From: Clostridiales bacterium
GTDB lineage: Bacteria; Bacillota; Clostridia; Christensenellales; Borkfalkiaceae
Direction: 5' to 3'
Assembly (NCBI GenBank): GCA_003503945.1
Contig: DOCD01000155.1
Coordinates: 1,180-8,580, forward strand
Length of the DNA stretch: 7,401 nucleotides
Below, in pieces: positions 1 to 5,901 of this stretch. The first letter of the stretch is position 1. The number at the start of each line of letters is the position of its first letter. Position numbers and translations under genes: made by a program. The notes below the pieces were generated by a model. That model worked only from the letters and a program-made list of their open reading frames with translations. It was not told the origin of the DNA and searched no databases.

Positions 1-642
1 TAACCCCGCGAAGCCCTCGTTTTGGGCAAAGGCGAATTCGCCTTCCGAAAAGCCCCCCTCGCTGCCTACGACAAGGGCGGTCGAGCCGCTTATTTTCGAG
101 ATATCCGCGTCCGACTTATCGGCAAACTCGCACGCAAACAGCTTGTTTTCGTAATCCTTTGCGGATTTTATCGCTTCTTTGAAGTCGCCGAAATACACGA
201 CCTCCGGCGCGCGGGAACGCATACACTGCTTCGCCGCCTCGCGCGCAACCTTTTTTAGCCTTTCGAGCTTGTTTTGATTCATAAACGCCGAACAGTATTC
301 AGAATTGAACACGCCGACCGCGCTCACGCCCAGCTCGGTCGCCTTTTGCACAACGAGCTCGGTTTTGTCGCCTTTTAGCGCGCCGCAAAGTAAGTAAATG
401 CGGGTTTTGGGCTCCTTTTCGCCGTCGTACGCGCCCGTTATGTGCGCGGTCAGGCTGCGCTTATCCACCTTGACGACAATGGCAGTATACTCCCTGCCGC
501 TACCGTCCAGAAGGCATATTTCCGCTCCCTCTTCAACGCGCTGCACCGTCTTTGCGTGGATAAATTCCTCGCCGTCCAAAGTTGCTTCGGTTTGTTCGGG
601 ATAATCGAGTTTATCAATGAAAAATCTTTTTCTGCCGCTCAT
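1..642 (-). CDS. rsmE: 16S rRNA (uracil1498-N3)-methyltransferase, C-terminus cut by window edge
   Basis: RsmE is a SPOUT-fold, SAM-dependent enzyme that methylates N3 of U1498 in 16S rRNA of the 30S subunit. The window holds 214 residues, with the frame still open at base 1; family members are about 240-255 residues, so roughly 30-40 C-terminal residues are missing, including the knot segment with the usual LGPRILRxETA motif. Recognisable blocks: an N-terminal PUA-like domain (1-70, starting MSGRKRFFI, with H29 and LLDGSG at 44-49); the start of the SPOUT domain with CGALKGDKTELVVQKATELGV (86-106); EAAKQCMRSRAPEV (135-148, equivalent to the EAAEQSxRxxVP block); and VVGSEGGFSEGE (191-202), the SAM-loop motif normally GPEGG, here with Ser for Pro. 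The start at 642 overlaps the prmA stop as ATGA. There is no clear Shine-Dalgarno in the end of prmA, so translation probably depends on coupling to prmA. Confidence 0.95.
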   Translation of the reverse strand, partial: MSGRKRFFIDKLDYPEQTEATLDGEEFIHAKTVQRVEEGAEICLLDGSGREYTAIVVKVDKRSLTAHITGAYDGEKEPKTRIYLLCGALKGDKTELVVQKATELGVSAVGVFNSEYCSAFMNQNKLERLKKVAREAAKQCMRSRAPEVVYFGDFKEAIKSAKDYENKLFACEFADKSDADISKISGSTALVVGSEGGFSEGEFAFAQNEGFAGL

Positions 643-1580
643 GATTTGAATACCAAAGCGAACCACTCGCCTTCGTGCATTTGCTTTTCAAGGTTAAGCC
701 CCTGCGCGCGAAAAGCCTCTTTTACCATATTTAGGCGGCTTTCGATTATTCCGCTTAAAATGAGCGTGCCGCCCTTTTTGAGGTTTTTGGGGATTGACGG
801 GGCAAGGCGGCAAAGTATTTCGCCCGTGATGTTGGCAAGCATTATGTCGCCCTTAATTTGAGTATCGTTCAAAAGGTCGCTGTGGGCGACTACCGTTTTA
901 TCCGCAACGCCGTTGTTTTCGGCGTTGTGGTTCGCGCTTCTTACCGCGATATCGTCGATATCGGTAAGATACGCGCATCTTGCGCCCAGCTTAACTGCGG
1001 CAATGCCGAGTATGCCGCTGCCGCAGCCGACGTCTATGCACACGTCGCCCTCGGTTATGTAGTCCTGTAAAAGCTTTAAGCACATCGAAGTGGTTTCGTG
1101 TTCGCCCGTGCCGAATGCCATATTGCTGTCGAGCGTGATTACGACCTCGCCGCCCTTCTTTTCGTACTTTATCCATTCGGGAACGATAACGACCTTGCCG
1201 CCGATGTGCAACGGGCGGAAGTGCTTGCGCCAAACTTCGAGCCAGTCGTCCCCCTCGACCTCGCGGCGGGTCGTCTCTAACGAGCCGAAATTTATAAAGC
1301 CCGCGCCGTTTAAAGCGGCTTCTTCGAGGTCGGCGCGGATAAGCGGCAAGGTTTCAGCCGTGGCGTCGAGCGCGATAAACGCTTTTACAAGAACGTCGCG
1401 CGTGTCGTCTTTGAGGCTGTCGTCCATATAATCCCAGTACGTAGCCTTATCCTTTTGCAGGGCGATTACGTCCTTTACGTCGGAAATAGCCACGCCGTAG
1501 TTGGTGCATCGCCACATAACGTCGGCGACGACCTCGCTTGCTTCGCTTGTAGTATGTACGGTAACTTCTGTAAATTTCAT
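639..1580 (-). CDS. prmA: Ribosomal protein L11 methyltransferase
   Basis: PrmA uses S-adenosylmethionine to methylate ribosomal protein L11 in the cytoplasm. The 313-residue length is normal for the family. The N-terminal substrate-recognition domain (about 1-100) begins with the typical MKFTEVTVHTTSEASE pattern. The linker carries W113 and W117 in the family block W-L-E-V-W-R-K-H-F-R-P, followed by VPEW (133-136). The catalytic Rossmann domain shows LDSNMAFGTGEHETT (150-164), the SAM-binding DVGCGSGILG (183-192), the acidic TDIDD (206-210) and LANIT (248-252, the N-P-P-Y-like motif position). LDSN replaces the more usual LDPG, a mild change. The ATG at 1580 matches the family N-terminus, but no Shine-Dalgarno precedes it; a predicted promoter ends 9 nt upstream, implying a leaderless or near-leaderless message. 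The TGA stop overlaps the rsmE ATG (ATGA, 642-639), so the two are translationally coupled. In many Firmicutes, including B. subtilis, this pair follows dnaJ; here it follows rpoC. Confidence 0.97.
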   Translation of the reverse strand: MKFTEVTVHTTSEASEVVADVMWRCTNYGVAISDVKDVIALQKDKATYWDYMDDSLKDDTRDVLVKAFIALDATAETLPLIRADLEEAALNGAGFINFGSLETTRREVEGDDWLEVWRKHFRPLHIGGKVVIVPEWIKYEKKGGEVVITLDSNMAFGTGEHETTSMCLKLLQDYITEGDVCIDVGCGSGILGIAAVKLGARCAYLTDIDDIAVRSANHNAENNGVADKTVVAHSDLLNDTQIKGDIMLANITGEILCRLAPSIPKNLKKGGTLILSGIIESRLNMVKEAFRAQGLNLEKQMHEGEWFALVFKS

Positions 1581-1589
1581 AACAATAAG

Positions 1590-1618
1590 ATTTTACCACT
1601 AACCCGAATTAAAGGCAA
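1590..1618 (-). promoter_or_regulatory. Predicted sigma-A promoter of prmA-rsmE, leaderless type
   Basis: On the minus strand TTGCCT (-35, 1618-1613; 4 of 6 consensus) is separated by exactly 17 bp from TAAAAT (-10, 1595-1590; 5 of 6). A TG one base upstream of the -10 gives an extended -10 element (TGGTAAAAT). Only 9 nt separate the -10 hexamer from the prmA ATG, so a start site at the normal 6-8 nt distance would fall 1-3 nt before the ATG or on it. No Shine-Dalgarno sequence lies in those 9 nt (CTTATTGTT). The promoter sits just past the end of the composite repeat. Confidence 0.6.
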
Positions 1619-1634
1619 GTAATTACGGGGTATA

Positions 1635-1759
1635 ATAAACCTCATCACCGCTCCGCAAGCTGCGCGGAGCTTCCCCCAAGGGGAAGCCTACAATATAGTT
1701 AACCTTCCCCTTACGGGGAAGGTGGCTGCACCGAGAAGGCGCAGCCGGATGAGGTTTAT
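1635..1759. repeat. 125-bp composite inverted-repeat element (possible non-autonomous mobile repeat)
   Basis: The element is bounded by a perfect 12-bp inverted repeat, ATAAACCTCATC (1635-1646) and GATGAGGTTTAT (1748-1759). Inside are four hairpins in a row: GCTCCGC/GCGGAGC (1650-1656 with 1664-1670), CTTCCCC/GGGGAAG (1670-1676 with 1680-1686), CCTTCCCC/GGGGAAGG (1703-1710 with 1715-1722) and GGCTGC/GCAGCC (1724-1729 with 1741-1746). It reads as two related half-units pointing outward from an AT-rich 14-bp centre (1689-1702). Each half is a CTTCCCCTT hairpin, then a second GC hairpin, then GATGAGGTTTAT. The halves are 54 bp (minus, 1688-1635) and 57 bp (plus, 1703-1759). No protein is encoded, and I see no convincing target-site duplication. 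The form suggests a dispersed palindromic or MITE-like intergenic repeat; copy number elsewhere cannot be judged here. Confidence 0.75.
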
Positions 1760-1769
1760 GAAACGGACA

Positions 1770-1798
1770 GCTTCCCCCTTTGAAACAAAGGGGGAAGC
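1770..1798. repeat. Perfect 13-bp-stem hairpin after the small gene
   Basis: GCTTCCCCCTTTG (1770-1782) and its exact reverse complement (1786-1798) flank a 3-nt loop, giving a very stable stem-loop. It begins 13 nt downstream of the stop codon of the small gene. Read in the direction of that gene, the stem is followed by TGTCCGTTT, with no proper T-run, so it is not a canonical intrinsic terminator for the rpoBC transcript. Read on the plus strand it is followed by CCTTTT, a weak T-tract, but no plus-strand gene lies upstream. Its arms share AGCTTCCCCC and GGGGAAGCCT with the neighbouring composite repeat (1669-1689), so it looks like a member of the same palindrome family. It could still stabilise or help define the 3' end of the upstream mRNA. 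Confidence 0.8.
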
Positions 1799-1811
1799 CT
1801 TTTATAAAGTT

Positions 1812-2177
1812 CTATTTCTTTTTTGTGCGGGGCGGCTCGGGGTTTTGCGTAAGCCCCTCCGTCACTTTATCGCAACAGCTTATCATTGTTTCGAGGCACT
1901 CTTCGAGCATAACGCCGTTTTCGCCGCCGAGGTTCTTCTTTATCAGCGCTTCGTTCACTATCGCCGCGCCGTAATTGAAGGACGTGTACAGACTTTTGAG
2001 GTAATGCTCGACGCCCGTAAAAGATTTTTTCGATATAATATGAAAGTTGTATATATCCTGCAAATGCTTCCGCGCCTGTCTGAATGCCGCCGCGCTGCGC
2101 TGCTCCTCAACGGCGAGTACGTCTGCCCTGAACGCGCGCACGAGCTCAATCATTTTCAACTGTTCAAAATCCGGCAT
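1812..2177 (-). CDS. Hypothetical 121-residue helical protein downstream of rpoC
   Basis: I do not recognise this family. The protein is 121 residues, with no signal peptide or obvious membrane segment, so it is probably cytoplasmic. Residues 4-45 and 52-107 look largely alpha-helical; the last 12 residues (QNPEPPRTKKK region) are a proline-rich, basic, probably flexible tail. There are three cysteines, C94 and adjacent C101-C102. The small helical character recalls four-helix-bundle proteins, but I do not see the S23/Avd-type sequence pattern. I chose the ATG at 2177: an upstream in-frame GTG at 2183 would add two residues but sits only 1 nt from the AGGGG ribosome-binding core, whereas the ATG sits 7 nt away. 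Codon choice (GCG, GGC, CTC, GAA) resembles the neighbours, which supports a real native gene. It lies 58 bp after rpoC with no clear terminator, so it is probably the last gene of the rpoBC transcript. A 13-bp-stem hairpin begins 13 nt after its TAG stop. Confidence 0.75.
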   Translation of the reverse strand: MPDFEQLKMIELVRAFRADVLAVEEQRSAAAFRQARKHLQDIYNFHIISKKSFTGVEHYLKSLYTSFNYGAAIVNEALIKKNLGGENGVMLEECLETMISCCDKVTEGLTQNPEPPRTKKK

Positions 2178-2183
2178 ATGCAC

Positions 2184-2192
2184 ACCCCTTTG
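2184..2192 (-). promoter_or_regulatory. Ribosome binding site of the small hypothetical gene
   Basis: Minus-strand CAAAGGGGT resembles AAAGGAGGT with one base missing. The AGGGG core (2185-2189) is 7 nt before the ATG at 2177 but only 1 nt before the alternative GTG at 2183, so it favours the ATG. Its presence is the best local evidence that the small gene is translated. Confidence 0.65.
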
Positions 2193-2235
2193 AAGCTTGC
2201 GGCGCGCAACCTGCCCGCCGCTTTGTCTTCAAACG

Positions 2236-5200
2236 TTACTCCTGCGGTTTTGCCGCGCTGTTGAACGCCGCATTGATTACGGGGGACATATTTTTGTATT
2301 CCTTTACGCCCGTTCCCGCGGGGATAAGCTTACCTATTATTACGTTTTCTTTGAGGCCTACGAGAGGGTCGACCTTGTTTTTGATTGCCGCGTCGGTGAG
2401 CACCCTCGCCGTTTCCTGGAAGGAGGCAGCCGACAGGAAGGAATCGGTCGACAACGCGGCTTTGGTTATGCCCAAAAGCACGCGCTTTTGAAGCGCGGGC
2501 GTGCCGCCCGTTTCGATTGCCTTGCGGTTTTCTTCCTCGACGGTGAACATATCCACCGTTTCTCCGGGAAGAAGCCCCGTCGAGCCTGCGCTTTCTATCT
2601 TTACCTTACGAAGCATCTGGCGAACGATGATTTCAACGTGCTTGTCGTTGATATCGACGCCCTGCGAACGGTAAACCGACTGAACCTGTTCGAGAATATA
2701 GTCCTGCACGCCCCTTACGCCCGATACCCTTAAGATATCCTGAGGGTAAACCGAACCTGTATTTAAAACGGTACCCGGCTCGACCGTGTCGCCCGTCTTG
2801 ACGTGAAGCTCGGCGTTGAACGGAAGCGTGTATTCCTTTTTCTGTTCGCCCGTGACCGCGTCGCGCACGATAATGTGTTTGAGGTTATCCTTGTCGTCGA
2901 CGGTTACCACGCCCGAAACCTCGCAGAGGGTCGCGCAGCCCTTGGGTTTGCGCGCTTCGAAAAGCTCCTCTACGCGGGGAAGACCTTGCGTAATGTCGCC
3001 CGTCGCCGCGATACCGCCCGTATGGAAGGTACGCATGGTAAGCTGGGTACCGGGCTCGCCTATCGACTGAGCCGCGATAACGCCTACCGCTTCACCCGGC
3101 TGAACGGGTGTGTTCGTAGCCATATTCTTGCCGTAGCACTTTGCGCATACGCCGTAACGGGAATTACAGCTGAATATCGAACGTATGGAAACCTGTTCCA
3201 CGCCCGCGGCGATAATTTCTTTGGCGAGCGCGTCGGTAACGAATTCGTTCTGCGCGACGATAACTCTGCCGTTTTTATCCTTGACGTCCTCCGCGACGAA
3301 TCTGCCCTGAATTCTGTCTTCAAGCCCTTCGATAACTTCGCCGTTGGGTCCTATTATTGCCTTAACAACCATACCGCGGGGCTTTTTGCTGCCCGCCATA
3401 CAGTCGTCCTCGCGGACGATAACGTCCTGCGAAACGTCGACAAGCCTTCTTGTCAGATAGCCCGAGTCCGCCGTTTTGAGCGCCGTATCGGCAAGGCCTT
3501 TACGACCGCCGTGCGAAGAAATGAAGTATTCGAGAACGGAAAGCCCCTGTCTGAAACACGACTTAACGGGAACCTCTATCTTTTTACCCTGAGGGTTAAC
3601 CATCAGTCCGCGCATGCCCGAAAGCTGCTTCATCTGGTCGATTGAACCGCGGGCGCCCGAGTCCGCCATCATCCATATGGGGTTGAACTTATCCAGCGAT
3701 TTTTTGAGCGCGTCGGTAACCGCGTCGGTTGCCGCGTCCCACGCGTCGATAACCGCGTTGTACCTCTCTTCCTCTCTCAAAAGTCCGCGCTGGTACTTCT
3801 TTTCTATCTTTATGACCTTTTCTTCGGTTTCCTTTACTATTTCCTTTTTCGCTTCGGGGATATGCATATCGAATACCGAAGTGGTTACCGCGCCTATCGT
3901 GGAATATTTATATCCGAGCGACTTGATTTTGTCGAGGACGTCCGCCGCCCTGGGCGCGCCGCCCGTCTTGAAGCAGCGCTCTACGATTTTGCCGAGCTGC
4001 TTTTTACCGACCGCAACCGCACTGCCGAGGAACTCGTAAGAAATTTCGTATTTTAAGAAATCTTCCTTATTTTCGCGCTTGACGAAGCCCAGATCCTGCG
4101 GCATTTCGTTATTGAAGATAATTCTGCCGACAGTCGTCTTGACCTTGCCCTGCACGGTTTCGCCGTTGACCGTAACGGTACGCCTTACGTAAATTTCGTC
4201 CTGCATATGGATAACCTTTGTCTGGTAAGCCATCAAAGCTTCATCCTCGGAAATGTACGCGTTGGGTATATATTTTTCCGCTCCCTCGTCGCCTTCCGCA
4301 CACTCGACGTATCTGTCGCCGCTCCAACGGTAGAATTTACCCTCTTCGCGGCGGATAATCGTAAGGTAGTACGCGCCGAGAACCATATCCTGCGCGGGCT
4401 GCATAACGGGTTTGCCGTCGGAAAGCTTCAAAATATTGTTGGAGGAAAGCATCAAAAACCTTGCTTCCGCCTGCGCTTCGACAGAAAGGGGCACGTGAAC
4501 CGCCATCTGGTCGCCGTCGAAGTCCGCGTTGAACGCGGTACAAACGAGCGGGTGAATTTTGATTGCCCTGCCCTCTATGAGCACGGGCTCGAAAGCCTGA
4601 ATGGAAAGCCTGTGCAGCGTGGGCGCACGGTTCAAAAGCACGGGGTGCTCTTTAATCACCTGTTCGAGAACGTCCCATACGAGGGGTTTTGCGCGCTCTA
4701 CGGTGCGCTTCGCGCTCTTTATGTTGTGGCACTGACCGCTTTCGACAAGCTTTTTCATAACGAAGGGCTTGAAAAGCTCGATTGCCATTTCCTTGGGAAG
4801 TCCGCACTGGTAAAGCTTGAGTTCGGGGCCTACGACGATAACCGAACGGCCGGAATAGTCGACGCGTTTACCTAAAAGGTTCTGGCGGAATCTGCCCTGC
4901 TTGCCGCGGAGCATTCCGGAAAGCGATTTTAATTCCCTGTTGGAGGGGCCGGAAAGCGCCTTGCCGCGGCGGCCGTTGTCGATTAACGCGTCAACGGCTT
5001 CCTGCAACATACGCTTTTCGTTTTTGACTATCATTTCGGGCGCGCCGAGCTCCATCATTCTCTTAAGACGGTTGTTGCGGTTGATAACGCGCCTGTACAA
5101 GTCGTTTAAGTCGGAAGAAGCGAACCTGCCGCCGTCGAGCTGAACCATCGGGCGGATTTCGGGAGGAAGCACGGGAAGCACGGTTAAAACCATCCATTCG

Positions 5201-5886
5201 GGGCGGTTGCCGCTCTTTCTGAACGCTTCGAGGATTTCGATTCTCTTCACCGCCTTTACGCGCTTCTGCGCAGCCGTGCTCGTTTCGATAATCTTCTTTG
5301 TTTCCTCGCACTCTTTATCGAGGTCGACAGCCATTAAAAGCTCGCGGATAGCCTCCGCACCCATTCCGACTTTGAGCCCCGTAACCTCGCTTTCGCCGTA
5401 TTTTTCCTCGATTTCGCGAAGCTCCTTATCGTTTATGACCTGCTTGTATTCGAGCGCGGGCACAGTGCCGGGGTCGATAACGACGTACGCCGCGAAGTAT
5501 ATTACCTGTTCGAGAGATTTGGGCGACATATCGAGGATAAGCCCTATCCTCGACGGCACGCCGCGGAAGTACCAGATATGCGATACGGGGGCGGCGAGCT
5601 CGATATGACCCATTCTTTCCCTTCTGACCTTCGAGCGGGTTACTTCGACGCCGCACTTTTCGCAGGTGATGCCCTTATAGCGGATACGCTTGTACTTGCC
5701 GCAATGGCACTCCCAGTCCTTCATAGGTCCGAAAATCCTTTCGCAGAAAAGTCCGTCCTTTTCGGGTTTCTGGGTTCTGTAATTTATTGTTTCGGGCTTG
5801 GTTACCTCACCCTTGGAAAGTTCCCTTATTTTTTCGGGGGAAGCTACGCTGATTTTGATAGAACTGAAATCGTTTAATTCAAACAT
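2236..5886 (-). CDS. rpoC: DNA-directed RNA polymerase subunit beta-prime
   Basis: This complete 1216-residue beta-prime subunit holds the catalytic magnesium site of RNA polymerase. Domains in order: the zinc-ribbon of the clamp with C60, C62, C75 and C78; the lid/rudder and dock region (KQGRFRQNLLGKRVDYSGRS, 329-348); the NRAPTLHRL segment (419-427); the absolutely conserved NADFDGD (453-459) with the three Mg-binding aspartates D455, D457 and D459; the secondary-channel/F-loop region (about 735-775); the bridge helix (about 776-815, FRQGLSVLEYFISSHGGRKG onward); the second zinc site C829, C907, C914, C917; and the trigger loop MRTFHTGG (951-958, H955). The length fits Firmicutes enzymes, and I see no large lineage-specific insertion of the kind found in proteobacteria or cyanobacteria. 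All catalytic and zinc residues are intact. The start is set by the RBS 7 nt upstream and by the typical MFELN(D)F N-terminus; the stop is TAA. A small unknown gene follows 58 bp later with no obvious terminator between. Confidence 0.99.
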   Translation of the reverse strand: MFELNDFSSIKISVASPEKIRELSKGEVTKPETINYRTQKPEKDGLFCERIFGPMKDWECHCGKYKRIRYKGITCEKCGVEVTRSKVRRERMGHIELAAPVSHIWYFRGVPSRIGLILDMSPKSLEQVIYFAAYVVIDPGTVPALEYKQVINDKELREIEEKYGESEVTGLKVGMGAEAIRELLMAVDLDKECEETKKIIETSTAAQKRVKAVKRIEILEAFRKSGNRPEWMVLTVLPVLPPEIRPMVQLDGGRFASSDLNDLYRRVINRNNRLKRMMELGAPEMIVKNEKRMLQEAVDALIDNGRRGKALSGPSNRELKSLSGMLRGKQGRFRQNLLGKRVDYSGRSVIVVGPELKLYQCGLPKEMAIELFKPFVMKKLVESGQCHNIKSAKRTVERAKPLVWDVLEQVIKEHPVLLNRAPTLHRLSIQAFEPVLIEGRAIKIHPLVCTAFNADFDGDQMAVHVPLSVEAQAEARFLMLSSNNILKLSDGKPVMQPAQDMVLGAYYLTIIRREEGKFYRWSGDRYVECAEGDEGAEKYIPNAYISEDEALMAYQTKVIHMQDEIYVRRTVTVNGETVQGKVKTTVGRIIFNNEMPQDLGFVKRENKEDFLKYEISYEFLGSAVAVGKKQLGKIVERCFKTGGAPRAADVLDKIKSLGYKYSTIGAVTTSVFDMHIPEAKKEIVKETEEKVIKIEKKYQRGLLREEERYNAVIDAWDAATDAVTDALKKSLDKFNPIWMMADSGARGSIDQMKQLSGMRGLMVNPQGKKIEVPVKSCFRQGLSVLEYFISSHGGRKGLADTALKTADSGYLTRRLVDVSQDVIVREDDCMAGSKKPRGMVVKAIIGPNGEVIEGLEDRIQGRFVAEDVKDKNGRVIVAQNEFVTDALAKEIIAAGVEQVSIRSIFSCNSRYGVCAKCYGKNMATNTPVQPGEAVGVIAAQSIGEPGTQLTMRTFHTGGIAATGDITQGLPRVEELFEARKPKGCATLCEVSGVVTVDDKDNLKHIIVRDAVTGEQKKEYTLPFNAELHVKTGDTVEPGTVLNTGSVYPQDILRVSGVRGVQDYILEQVQSVYRSQGVDINDKHVEIIVRQMLRKVKIESAGSTGLLPGETVDMFTVEEENRKAIETGGTPALQKRVLLGITKAALSTDSFLSAASFQETARVLTDAAIKNKVDPLVGLKENVIIGKLIPAGTGVKEYKNMSPVINAAFNSAAKPQE

Positions 5887-5891
5887 ATTTT

Positions 5892-5899
5892 AACCTCCC
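5892..5899 (-). promoter_or_regulatory. Ribosome binding site of rpoC
   Basis: On the minus strand GGGAGGTT lies in the 15-bp gap between the rpoB stop and the rpoC start. The GGAGG core is 7 nt from the ATG at 5886. It is close to the consensus AGGAGGT and fixes the rpoC start. I see no terminator or promoter in the gap, so the two subunits should be co-transcribed. Confidence 0.85.
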
Positions 5900-5901
5900 T
5901 T

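Noticed and set aside
1631..1636. A perfect TATAAT on the plus strand, possibly a rightward promoter.
   Set aside because: No acceptable -35 lies 16-18 bp upstream and no plus-strand gene follows; it overlaps the end of the inverted repeat.
2177..2183. GTG at 2183 as the start of the small gene.
   Set aside because: It is only 1 nt from the Shine-Dalgarno core; the ATG at 2177 has a 7-nt spacing.
2199..2221. A 6-bp GCGGCG/CGCCGC hairpin between rpoC and the small gene, considered as a terminator.
   Set aside because: The loop is 11 nt, the stem is short, and it is followed in the sense direction by AAGCTTCAAAGGGG rather than a T-run, so read-through is more likely.
1722..2264. A 180-codon plus-strand frame running from the repeat across the small hypothetical gene.
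   Set aside because: It starts inside the palindromic repeat, its translation is rich in Arg/Ala/Phe of shadow type, and the minus-strand frame has the better ribosome binding site and codon usage.
2803..3645. A 280-codon open frame on the plus strand opposite rpoC.
   Set aside because: It is fully antisense to the conserved RpoC zinc-site and trigger-loop region, its translation matches no family I know, and GC-biased codon positions routinely create such shadow frames.
4207..4875. A 222-codon plus-strand open frame opposite the RpoC active-site region.
   Set aside because: It lies wholly antisense to the most conserved part of rpoC, with no recognisable motif.
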